DNA of 21,659 nucleotides from Amoebophrya sp. AT5.2 (Eukaryota; Sar; Dinophyceae; Syndiniales; Amoebophryaceae): assembly GCA_005223375.1 (NCBI GenBank), contig RXOD01004483.1:1-21659 (forward strand), written 5' to 3'. The notes beneath the pieces are model-generated. The model worked only from the letters and a program-made list of their open reading frames with translations, searched no databases and was not told the DNA's origin. The translations under genes and the position numbers were made by a program. Shown here piece by piece: positions 1 through 7,885 of the stretch (its first letter is position 1; each line of letters starts with the position of its first letter).

Positions 1-797
1 AAGAGGAAAAAAAACAAGAAGCACGCGAGCAACTTCATTTAGAGCCAAAACCTTAATCCCGATAGGTATGAGGCTAATCCTCCGCCTTACTTGTTGTTGT
101 GCCAGTTTTCTGTGATTTTATTCATGTAGCAACACACGACGTCGGACGGACACAGCTGTGTCGGGCACCTCCTTGTAGCAACGCTTGTTCTCTTGCTCTT
201 CACGACACGTATGCATAGCTCATCCACGAATCCTCGAAATAGAAACTTCTGCACGAAATAAAACTTTCGCTCTCGACGCCGTGTCTATCTTTACTTCAGT
301 GGCGACAGAAACGCTACGTGCGCAGCAGCCTTGCAAAGGCAAGGCTGAGATTAAGGATGGACGTGTACGTAGACGTACTTCGAAGAAAATGCATCTATTG
401 CGCCACGATAACAACAACCCCGGGGAAGGTGGTTGAATCCCCGAAGTCGTGTTCCTTCTGCGGAGCTAGATGTTTACGTCTACGGTTCCAGAGATAGTCG
501 CTAGCTGGCAATTGGTGCGGGCCCTTCTCCTTTTACTCTATCTGCATGCGACCACGCTTTTTTCGTGCTTTTACGAACGCCTGCTACGATCGGTGTTGCC
601 GACCTCGTCTACGCACCACAGCCAATAGTGAGTCACCGCCGCCGCAACTAAGGCAGAAGTGCAATCTAACTGACCGAAAACGGTTGCGGCAAGAAAGCAG
701 AAGTACTTAAATTCCCGCGTCTCCCAATTATTGCGCCACTAGACAAAATTTTTCAGACCAGTATTGCTGCGTAGTTTCTACCTGAGGGTCGCCCACC
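1..797. other. Intergenic / 5' flank, no gene recognised
   Basis: No frame here has convincing protein-like composition. The open frames at 185-436 and on its complement are short, lack recognisable motifs and overlap each other antisense. The stretch probably holds the 3' flank of an upstream gene beyond the window and the 5' flank and leader of the V-ATPase gene. A pyrimidine-rich AG at 756 (separate entry) may mark the start of the mature leader. No tRNA, rRNA or spliced-leader sequence was seen. Confidence 0.5.
745..756 (+). promoter_or_regulatory. Candidate splice acceptor in V-ATPase leader
   Basis: A run AAAATTTTTCAG ends at 756, 41 nt before the ATG at 798, and resembles the 3' end of intron 1 of the same gene (GCATTTTTCAG). 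No matching donor is evident upstream, so it could be a trans-splice acceptor or the end of a 5'-UTR intron. Transcript data would be needed to tell. Confidence 0.4.
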
Positions 798-1795
798 ATG
801 TCGGACCCCGTTCTCTGCCACCCAAACAGCTATTTCATGGCATCGCTGGGTGCGTCGGCCGCCATCGTCTTCGCGAACCTCGGCGCCAGCTATGGAACCG
901 CAAAAGCAGGGGTACTACTTCTAGTTCTACTTCAAGATGCAATGCAAGTTAGTTTGCGACAGTAAACTTGAATGAAATTTATCTGCTTCTGCATTTTTCA
1001 GATCGGCATCGGCGGTATGGGTGTGATGCGAGGAGACTTGGTGATGCGAAGTCTCATCCCAGTAGTCATGGCGGGTGTGCTCGGTATTGTCGTTTTTTGT
1101 TAACATTGACTGTAGTTTTCCGTCTTTTCGAATCGAAAATAGGACGACGCGCAACAACACTTTATATCCAGCACAACAGTTTTTATCGTTCACTGCAGGT
1201 ATCTACGGTCTCATCAGCGCGGTTATCATCGTCGGGAAAATCGCGAAGCCATCAGAGATTTCATCATTCCAGGGGTACTACTACTTCAAATTTTAGTTGT
1301 GTACATGCTTGAATTGTTGTTTTCTTTGCACTAGACGGAGAGAATTTGAATAGATTCCGATGCTCCTGTGTGATGCAACTAATGCCACAATGCCATAACC
1401 AGATACTCACTCCTCGGTGCTGGCGTGACAGTAGGAATGTCGTCGGTAGCAGCAGGATACGCAATCGGGATCGTCGGCGACGCAGGGGTCCGATGCAACG
1501 CTCTCGCAAACGGTAGTAGTTTTTTGATAGAACGTAATGGAACTGGAAGCCGAAATTCGCCTTTCATTTTCTTTCCGTGGAGGTGAACTGAAGCACGGAG
1601 AGACAGGCCAAAAATGGGTGAAAACCAATTTTTGCAACTCCTCGATCGACAACAAAATCACACAAACCAGGCCGACTCTTCGTTGGGATGATTCTGATTT
1701 TGATTTTCGCGGAAGCCCTCGGACTGTACGGTCTGATCGTCGGCCTAGTGGTTGCCTCCGGTTCGGACAAGGCGGGACTCTGCAAACCGTGGTGA
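798..1795 (+). CDS. V-type H+-ATPase 16-kDa proteolipid subunit c
   Basis: Forms the proton-carrying membrane ring of the Vo sector that acidifies vacuoles and endosomes. Five exons, 798-911, 1002-1083, 1199-1274, 1403-1512 and 1671-1795, join in frame to 168 aa, the usual family length, ending with TGA. All four introns are GT..AG. Four hydrophobic helices are visible: about 12-34 ([20 protein letters not shown]), 56-80 ([20 protein letters not shown]), 92-115 ([20 protein letters not shown]) and 129-155. The essential proton-binding acid is Glu142 in the last helix ([17 protein letters not shown]), a near-invariant family signature. The ATG at 798 lies in a good context (CCACCATG) and gives the standard short N-terminus. 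The first and third introns start GTACTACT, and the second is flanked by a GGTAT direct repeat. Identification is very secure; the exact organellar isoform is not assignable. Confidence 0.96.
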
Positions 1796-2173
1796 AGGAG
1801 ACCATTCGCGGGGGCTGGACCGCACTCCGGATTCGGAACTTCGACTTGCTTCGTGTGCAGCGATGAAGCTTGTGGGGGAAAGGAAGTAGAAGGCGATAAC
1901 TCCCGAGCGGCAGCATCACGTTGGGAACAAGAACAGAACTTGACTACCAAAGTCCTTGCCGACGCCATTGGCAGTACTGCTCCGACGGACGCGCACGTAG
2001 GTAGACAACTCCATTCGAAAGTCCTGCTACAGCTGTCGTCGCCTTGTGTCTCCTGAATCTGCTACCGCTCCGACCACTGTGTCTTGCACCGGCACATCTG
2101 TCGGGAACACTACTTTGTCTGGAAGTGCGGGCGCCAGGCCTCTTTATCTCTATCACACGCTCATGCAGCTTCT

Positions 2174-2191
2174 ATCTGATTTCTATCAGAT
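2174..2191. repeat. Short perfect hairpin within imperfect tandem repeat
   Basis: ATCTGAT (2174-2180), a TTCT loop and ATCAGAT (2185-2191) form a perfect 7-bp stem. The following bases repeat imperfectly: a TTTCTATCA segment followed by CACTCGCCGACC, then TTTCTATCA followed by CTTGCCGACC. It lies about 380 nt after the V-ATPase stop. It may be a 3'-UTR or intergenic structure; no function is claimed. Confidence 0.5.
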
Positions 2192-2600
2192 GACACTCGC
2201 CGACCTGCTTTCTATCACTTGCCGACCCATTCGTATCGATTCGACCGACGTATAGAAAAACAGTTCTTCGTTTGTGCTTGTCAGCGCTCCAGGATGAAAG
2301 AAAGCGCCAAAGAAAGGCCGTTCCCAAAGACGAGCGCCCAGACTTGCACGCACGGGCGCTGAAAAGAATTTTTTGAGATCGTTGCGCAGCTACTGCTGCG
2401 ATGCAGATGCGGTTTTTGGCTTAGTGAGGCCTGTGTTTTGTATTCGAAGCCGAGCGAGTTGCAAAACGAGAAACGCTGGTGATCACGACGCATTCAAAAT
2501 AAAAAGTATGTCGTGCGGCAGTACTGCGCCAATTCCTCCGGCGACAAAGTAAGCTTAGCGTCCGAGACACAGTAGAACACTAATTGTAGCGTTGAGCAGG

Positions 2601-2616
2601 CTAATACCAGTTTCAG
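2601..2616 (+). promoter_or_regulatory. Candidate splice acceptor before orphan gene
   Basis: CTAATACCAGTTTCAG ends at 2616, only 12 nt before the ATG at 2629. CTAAT is a plausible branch-point sequence, and TTTCAG matches acceptors used inside genes of this window. With no clear donor nearby, a trans-splice acceptor is a reasonable reading. Confidence 0.45.
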
Positions 2617-2628
2617 ACGCAGCGAGAA

Positions 2629-3251
2629 ATGTCATCCGTTCTTTTCGCGCAGGACAGCTCTCTCCTGGGCGTGTCTGCCTCCGAGGTCCTCGCGGCACCA
2701 CAGAAACAGAGCCTCAGGGACGTCGAGCGCGAAATAGACGCAAGGCTGCATGAAATAGCGGAGCTGGAGTCGGAGCTGTTACTGACGACCGAGCTGGAGC
2801 TTCTGCAGGAAGAGGAAGTGCGGGTAAGATCAAAACAAGCCACGATAGCCGAGGAGGACGATGCCGTGTCGCTTCTGAGCGTCGGCGGAGACAGACCTGC
2901 GCCAGCGATCAAGCGGGTACTACTTTCTCATGCTGTGTTTTGTTCAACTTCGTACTACTCGATGGTTCTTGCGTCGTCGTGATCCTTCTTGACCGCAATG
3001 TGCGTGAATCGTTCGGATTTCCAATCGATCAGATGAAGAAGCGGCCGGAGGACGCGCGATGGCGGTATTTGCAGCAGTGCGTGGACCCAACGGAGAGGTG
3101 TCGGGCGCTGCTGTTGCACAGCGTGATACCGCGACCGCCCGTCACCGTGCCGAAGTTTCCCAAAATGCCTCGGCACTCAACAGAAATGCAGTCCTCCTTG
3201 TCGCACGATCCGCTGGAATGGAGACTGCATCGGTGCTTCGAGGGCTTGTGA
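2629..3251 (+). CDS. Hypothetical coiled-coil protein, two exons
   Basis: Not recognised. Exon 1 (2629-2916) and exon 2 (3033-3251) join in phase 0 across a 116-nt GTACTACT..CGATCAG intron to give 168 aa ending in TGA. Residues about 27-73 are a strongly charged Leu/Glu-rich helix (EREIDARLHEIAELESELLL) likely to form a coiled coil. The C-terminal half is basic and Pro-containing (RPPVTVPKFPKMPRHSTEM) and carries a short WRYLQQCVDPTERCRALLLH segment that looks helical. No catalytic or metal-binding motif, signal peptide or membrane segment is visible. The splice is supported by good donor and acceptor matches and by continued protein-like composition. Exon 2 begins at an internal ATG, so a shorter product is conceivable but less likely. 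Confidence 0.7.
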
Positions 3252-3659
3252 ATAGAAAGAAGAATTGACGCTGCAGGAGATGCGGAAGATTTATTGCATT
3301 ATTTATGCAAAGAAAGCTCCACGATCTCCGAGGCGGCTAGTACTACAGCATCACAATCACTGTCAAAGTCAAACCAATGTTCGGATGCGCCCGTGAGTCG
3401 AATATTGGGTAGTTGCTTTTTTAGTTGAAGATCCACGTCGAGAAGTCGTGTAGCGCTCCCGATAACTACTTCGTTCTGGTCGGGCAGGACTGTTATATTC
3501 AAGCCCAACAACAGCCCCAACAGCCCGTTTCTTACCGACTCTGTCTTGATACACGCAGTGCCATCTTCTCAAGGCGAGCATTAGTATACGAAGGCATCCG
3601 CTGCATTTACGAATCGAAGTTTTACATGACTAAGTGAGGACTACGTGTATCAGCATACA
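3252..3659. other. Intergenic region, no gene recognised
   Basis: About 400 nt between the coiled-coil orphan and the KH-domain gene. Overlapping small frames on both strands lack motifs. A TGTATCAG just before the ATG at 3660 could be an acceptor but is weak. Confidence 0.45.
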
Positions 3660-5483
3660 ATGTCTGACGAGCTTGCTTTCGAGGTTTCGAGCCGCGAGGT
3701 CGGTCGCATCATCGGCACCAAGGGCTGCAACATTCGCACCCTTGAGCTCGGCTCACAATGCCGCATCAAGACGCCAGGAAAGAAGCCGGAAGCTGGTGCG
3801 CAAAACAACTTCGGACAGGCACCGCAAAACAGCGAGTACAACGACGATCCCGACAAGGATATGGTCACGATTCGCATAACAGGGGGCAACGAGAAGTTGC
3901 GCGCGCGCTGCAAGGAAGCGATCGACGCGGTTTTGATGGGATCCGACCCCGGGGACGTGTTCGCCGAACTCGACGGCGCCGGGTTGATCCGAAATCTGGA
4001 CCCGGTGGTTCTCAATTACTTGGGTAAGGAGAAGGCGCGGTTTGAAGAAGAGCTGGGCGTGAGGCTTGAGCTGGAGGCGAAATCGCTGCGGATATGGGAC
4101 AAAAGCGTCTTCATGTTGTCGGGAGGAGACCAGGGTGGCTCGTCGTCGTCGTCCGCTGGGAAGAAAGGTAGAGGGAGGGGTCTGGGGAACAAGAATAAGT
4201 CAGCTAATAGCGCCGGAGGAAAGGCGAAGGCGAACGCCGATGGAAATACGAGTTATCGGAATGGCGGCGACAGCACTGCCCCACCGTCGAAAACTGTGGA
4301 GGACGCCAAGGCTGCGATCCAGGAGGCCATTGACGAACTGCAAACCTCCGACACGGTGGTCGTCCGCGTCCCCGCGCAGCGGGTGAACCAGATTATTAAC
4401 CACTCCAGCCTGCGGCAGCTGCAGGACTCTTCCCACATCCAGTGCATGGTAACGAAGGACGACGAGGGGACGGGCATTCGGCTGATCGGGCTGCGGGGCG
4501 CCATCGAGGAGGGGCGCACCTGCATCGAAAAGCTGATGCAGGGGGAGGGCGCGGACTTCCTCGCCCTGTACCCGGGCCTGCTTGCCAACATGGGGAAGCA
4601 AATGGAGCGGGACTTCAAGCGCGACGTGCACTCACTCGCGGGGTACTGTAAAGTGGCGGTGTCCGTGGAGCCGAGCCGCGTGAATTTCGCGGAGGCCGAC
4701 GAAGACTCGGTCGAGTACGCGAAGGCCGAAACCATGAAGATCCTCCAGTACTACTTTCCCCAGTGCTGCGCGCGTCTGGACATCGAGTACGATAGCGTGG
4801 ACTACGTCGCGGGCGAGGAAGACCGGAATCTGATGCGGCTGCAGCAGATGGGGGCGACGGTGACGCTGGACCGCAACCACGCGTACGTGTGGGTGACAGC
4901 GCAACACGGGCGGAACGTCGACGCGGTGCGAAAAAGGATAGACGACCTGCAGACGAGCTGGAAAGAACTGTTCCAGGTGGCTGGGGAACTGTTTCTTGGG
5001 GTTGCTCGAGCTATAAGTTTTTGTACTGGTTGTAGAAAGCGAGGAGTTTCTCCAAAGAAAACAACTTTCCTTCATTTCCAGGTAATCAAGGTGCGGCACC
5101 AGGGTGACTTTGGCCGGCTCTTCAGTCAGCACGGAAATTCCGTGCGCGGCATCCAGAGCGAGACCGGGACGAAGGTCGACGTTGACCGCAACCGAATGGA
5201 AATCCGGATAACGGGGCACGCAAAGGCGTCGGTGGAGTCGGCGAAGCAGCAGCTCCTCGTAAAGATGCAGTACGATGGAAACAGTATGGGTAGTGGTAGA
5301 ATAAATGACGAGGGGGCCGGTAATAGTAAGGGCGGCACGGGGAAGGACAAACGCGATGGCTGGAGCGGATCCGCACCGAAGGAAAACAAAAGAGTGAAAA
5401 CGGAAGTTCCGCCAACAAGCGGCGGCTGGGACGCAGGGCCACCAGAGAACCAAACACTTAGCAACAGAAGAGGAGGTTGGTAG
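3660..5483 (+). CDS. Multi-KH-domain RNA-binding protein
   Basis: Likely a nucleic-acid-binding protein. The ATG at 3660 is chosen because the open frame further upstream has only a GTG. Exons 3660-4976 and 5082-5483 give 572 aa. The first KH domain is canonical: VGRIIGTKG places the GXXG loop at residues 19-22, and the domain continues to about 95. Further KH-like folds with degraded loops can be traced at about 100-165, 225-290 (VRVPAQRVNQIINHSSL) and 360-435. A last one starts at exon 2 (FGRLFSQHGNSVRGIQ), where GXXG has become SQHG. A Ser/Gly/Lys-rich linker lies at about 165-215, and the tail is Gly-rich and basic with an NKRVKTE stretch that may act as a nuclear signal. The number of degenerate domains recalls vigilin-like or poly(rC)-binding proteins, but no orthologue is assigned. 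The intron at 4977-5081 keeps frame and has no stop. Confidence 0.85.
   Translation: MSDELAFEVSSREVGRIIGTKGCNIRTLELGSQCRIKTPGKKPEAGAQNNFGQAPQNSEYNDDPDKDMVTIRITGGNEKLRARCKEAIDAVLMGSDPGDVFAELDGAGLIRNLDPVVLNYLGKEKARFEEELGVRLELEAKSLRIWDKSVFMLSGGDQGGSSSSSAGKKGRGRGLGNKNKSANSAGGKAKANADGNTSYRNGGDSTAPPSKTVEDAKAAIQEAIDELQTSDTVVVRVPAQRVNQIINHSSLRQLQDSSHIQCMVTKDDEGTGIRLIGLRGAIEEGRTCIEKLMQGEGADFLALYPGLLANMGKQMERDFKRDVHSLAGYCKVAVSVEPSRVNFAEADEDSVEYAKAETMKILQYYFPQCCARLDIEYDSVDYVAGEEDRNLMRLQQMGATVTLDRNHAYVWVTAQHGRNVDAVRKRIDDLQTSWKELFQVAGELFLGVARAISFCTGCRKRGVSPKKTTFLHFQVIKVRHQGDFGRLFSQHGNSVRGIQSETGTKVDVDRNRMEIRITGHAKASVESAKQQLLVKMQYDGNSMGSGRINDEGAGNSKGGTGKDKRDGWSGSAPKENKRVKTEVPPTSGGWDAGPPENQTLSNRRGGW
4977..5081 (+). 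other. In-frame, stop-free intron of KH gene
   Basis: 105 nt, exactly 35 codons without a stop, so the frame reads straight through it. Its ends are GTGGCT and CTTCATTTCCAG. The translation inside (GELFLGVARAISFCTGC) is unlike the flanking charged KH sequence. Removing it joins KELFQ to VIKVRHQGD and restores a standard KH strand. TTCCAGGT occurs at both borders (4971-4978 and 5076-5083), as expected for a duplicated insertion target. Retention in some transcripts would add 35 residues. Confidence 0.75.
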
Positions 5484-6075
5484 TGTTGGGAGAATGATTT
5501 CGCCTGACGTGAGACGCGGAGACCAACTTTCTCTTTTAGTCATAGTCGCCTGCGCACTCCATTTCGCACTGTCCTGTACTTCCTAGCCATATTTGCGACA
5601 TTTCTCTGTAGCGAAGTTTTTGCACCAATGTCTACGTAGAGAATACTCTTGGTGCCCTCGGATTCTCTCCGTGTTCCTGTTCCAAGATCGACGTTAGACA
5701 AACGACCTTTATCAGAGGATCCTTCAAACGCGGCCTGCTTATCCAAGAAAACGGACTTCTACGCACATGATCGTGAGGATAGATCGTTCATACGCTGCTA
5801 TGGGCTGCATTCTATCAGCCTGAGACTCGAGCTCGACAACAAATCTGCGAAGCTAGCGATAGCGTGAGCATCATAGTACGTATATATAAATTTTTTGCTG
5901 CGAAGGTAAGGTCGTTGTGATACTTCCATTTGCAATTAATGCTGTTTCTTCTGCCCGCAGAGTAAGCGAGCCGCTGGTAGTCTTTCATTAGCAGACAGAC
6001 GCGGTTTTGCTGAGGCTACCTAAAGCACACCATCATGAACGACTTATCTGATACCTTGGTTGCGTAGACAAAGTC
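5484..6075. other. Intergenic region / STYX leader with possible 5'-UTR intron and uORF
   Basis: No protein gene is supported; frames at 5540-5746 (-) and 5649-5867 (+) are mutually antisense and motif-free. Positions 5876-5960 look like an intron: GTACGTATATATAAATTTTT at the start and GTTTCTTCTGCCCGCAG at the end. The same AG could instead be a trans-splice acceptor for the STYX mRNA, 115 nt before its ATG. A short upstream frame (6035-6067, ATG to TAG, 10 codons) precedes the main start at 6076 and could reduce its translation. Confidence 0.45.
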
Positions 6076-7337
6076 ATGACGGCAGCTTTCGCCCGGCAGA
6101 TAGCGGAGAAGCGTGGGCTTCTCCCGGGGGAGACGGATTGGACGTACGGCTTTTCATCTCGATTTTACGCACGGACAGCAGAAGAACCACCTGAAATATT
6201 GTCGTTTGCTCCTTGCCCAAGCCCATCACCTACAAAAGCGTCTGCGTCACCTTTTCAACACTCCCCCTTCCCACAATGAATGCACACACAGATACGTCCG
6301 CAAACGGGAGGCACAGGAAATCGTGCCGCGCGTGTACCTCGGGCCCTACGAGGCTGCGAAGAACGAGGAGCACTTGCGCAACCTAGGGATCTCGCACTGC
6401 ATCATCTTCCGCTCCCCCGAGGAGTCGCGGATAATAAAGAAAAAGTTCGAGCAATGGATCCAGTACGAGGTTATCGAGTGCTCGGACACCGCAAACCAAA
6501 ACCTCATCCCGCTGTTCCCGATGGTCAAGGAAGCGGTGGACAAGGTAATACTAAAAAAATTGGGTGGATACAACAGTTTTCTTTTGCAGGTGAGAACGGT
6601 TATGGTTGCGACGGCCATGTTTTGGATAAAAGCCATGAAGACGCCACCCATCGAAATTGATTCAGGTACTCGGCTCGGGACACCAGAACCGAATACTGCT
6701 GCAGGGCACCGTGGGCATGAGCCGGTCGGCGGCGTTTGCGGCAGCCTACGTATCGCTTTTTGCTGCTGTAGCTGTTCGGGAAAAACAAAAACACACATTC
6801 ATATTTCAGGGTAGTCCCACTTTTGCCTTGTAAGTTGCACTTTTGAAGAACCTTCGCTGAGATCCTGAAACTCCACTGTAAACACCACGACAGGTAATGG
6901 AGACGTACGACCTTCCTTGGGACGCGTCGGTGCACTACGTGTCGACACGCCGCAACTGCGTCTCGCTGAATGAGAATTTCCGCCTCCAGCTCCGTGAGTA
7001 CGAAGCCATTTGGAAGACGCGGAAAAGACAGATGGAGGAGGCCATGAACCCCAACGAGGCCGGGAATAACGTCAGCGTCTTCTCCCCACAGGCAAATGTT
7101 GGAATCAGAAATGGCGCAGGGGTGGTAAACGTAAATGTCAATCCAGTTCCGGGATTTGGCATGCCCGCAGTAACGGGATTGGTAGCGCCACCCGGCGGAG
7201 CCGCGAACGCGCCACCAGCGCCGCGCGCGGGGGTGAAGAGGCGGCTGGAAGAAGACGACCACGAGTACGAACGAGTGCAAGCGCCGGCACCAATAGTGGA
7301 ACCAGCAGCTGCCTCGGTGGCAATGGAGAACGGGTGA
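6076..7337 (+). CDS. STYX: STYX-like pseudophosphatase (inactive dual-specificity phosphatase)
   Basis: STYX proteins keep the dual-specificity phosphatase fold but bind phosphoproteins or F-box proteins without catalysis. Exons 6076-6143, 6292-6544, 6666-6749 and 6894-7337 splice in frame to 282 aa ending in TGA. Family marks in order: DWTY followed by REAQEIVPRVYLGPYEAAK (about 21-45), NLGISHCIIFRSPEES, LIPLFPMVKEAVDK, and the P-loop QGTVGMSRSAAFAAAY at 120-135. FRLQLREYEAIWK follows, then a tail beginning VKRRLEEDDHEYERVQ. That tail matches the position and character of the C-terminal LKR..EEEDD segment of animal STYX. The usual HCxxGxSRS reads Q120-G121-T-V-G-M-S-R-S, so the nucleophile is Gly as in STYX, and the preceding His is also lost. 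A Gly/Pro/Ala-rich linker at about 190-250 is an addition. Splice choices are supported by continuity with the family. Confidence 0.93.
6545..6665 (+). other. STYX intron 2 with internal AG|GT site
   Basis: The intron runs from GTAATACTAA to TTGATTCAG. Inside it, a strong acceptor TTTTCTTTTGCAG ends at 6589 and is followed at once by a donor-like GTGAG (6590). Splicing to 6589 and then from 6590 would leave a zero-length exon, the layout of a recursive (ratchet) site or two tandem introns. The protein requires removal of the whole interval. Confidence 0.6.
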
Positions 7338-7885
7338 GGCCCTTGCCTCGCCGGGGACGGCCGCTCGCAGCTGAATTTCTGATCGCTCGCACGTGTGCAG
7401 TAACTCCACGCTCTCGCACGTGAACTGGGTTCCATGCGCGACTTGCGTCCCCGGCACTAGAGAAAGCCTTTCTTTCTTACGAAAACGACGCGCAAATTGT
7501 TGATATTTTCCTTGTCGATGCAAAGTATATGTACAAGTACAACATGACGACCAACCATGAAGCGCACTTTCACTACATAAACGTTAATAAATGAATGTAC
7601 TTAATAATAAATGCCACTGTAGTGAGTGTAACCTGTTCTCTGCGTCCTTCGTCGACTTGAGAGGATTAGCAAGGTCGAGCATTTTTTCAAATTGGGTTTG
7701 TGTTTGTGCTGTTTCGTTTTCGAAATCGCCGGGTTCGCATTTCGATTGCCGAGGTGCTAATACTCGCGGGGACGAACCCGCAGACGCAATGGAATGTTGG
7801 CTCGCGTGATCCGGGCGGCACGAGTTACGCATATCTGGAACATTGGAGTAGGTAGTTGTAGCGGAACTTTTTGCGAAACGAGAAG
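7338..7885. other. Intergenic region with AATAAA motifs
   Basis: Contains the STYX 3' flank and the leader of the next gene. AATAAA occurs at 7586-7591 and 7606-7611 in an AT-rich patch about 250 nt after the STYX stop and could be polyadenylation signals if this lineage uses them. Small frames on both strands lack motifs. Confidence 0.45.

Larger units (their letters stand above)
1796..2628. other. Intergenic region, no gene recognised
   Basis: Separates the V-ATPase gene from the small coiled-coil gene. Open frames at 1853-2056 and 2046-2255 are low-information and lack motifs. The interval contains a short perfect hairpin (2174-2191) inside an imperfect tandem repeat of a TTTCTATCA..CGCCGACC unit (about 2181-2228). 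The end holds a pyrimidine/AG site just before the next ATG. Confidence 0.5.

Noticed and set aside
185..436. Open frame at 185-436 (+) and its antisense 220-417
   Set aside because: Short, no motif, composition not protein-like, mutually overlapping.
423..445. GGTTGAATCCCC resembling a tRNA T-arm
   Set aside because: No acceptor stem, D-arm or anticodon arm could be placed around it.
1853..2056. 67-codon + frame after the V-ATPase gene
   Set aside because: Starts at a non-ATG codon, no motif, and lies in a region with other equally open frames; treated as 3' flank.
4632..5543. 303-codon - strand frame opposite the KH gene
   Set aside because: Antisense shadow of a clearly coding + strand exon.
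5540..5867. Overlapping antisense frames in the STYX upstream region
   Set aside because: Neither strand shows a domain or convincing composition; the region looks like leader with a possible intron.
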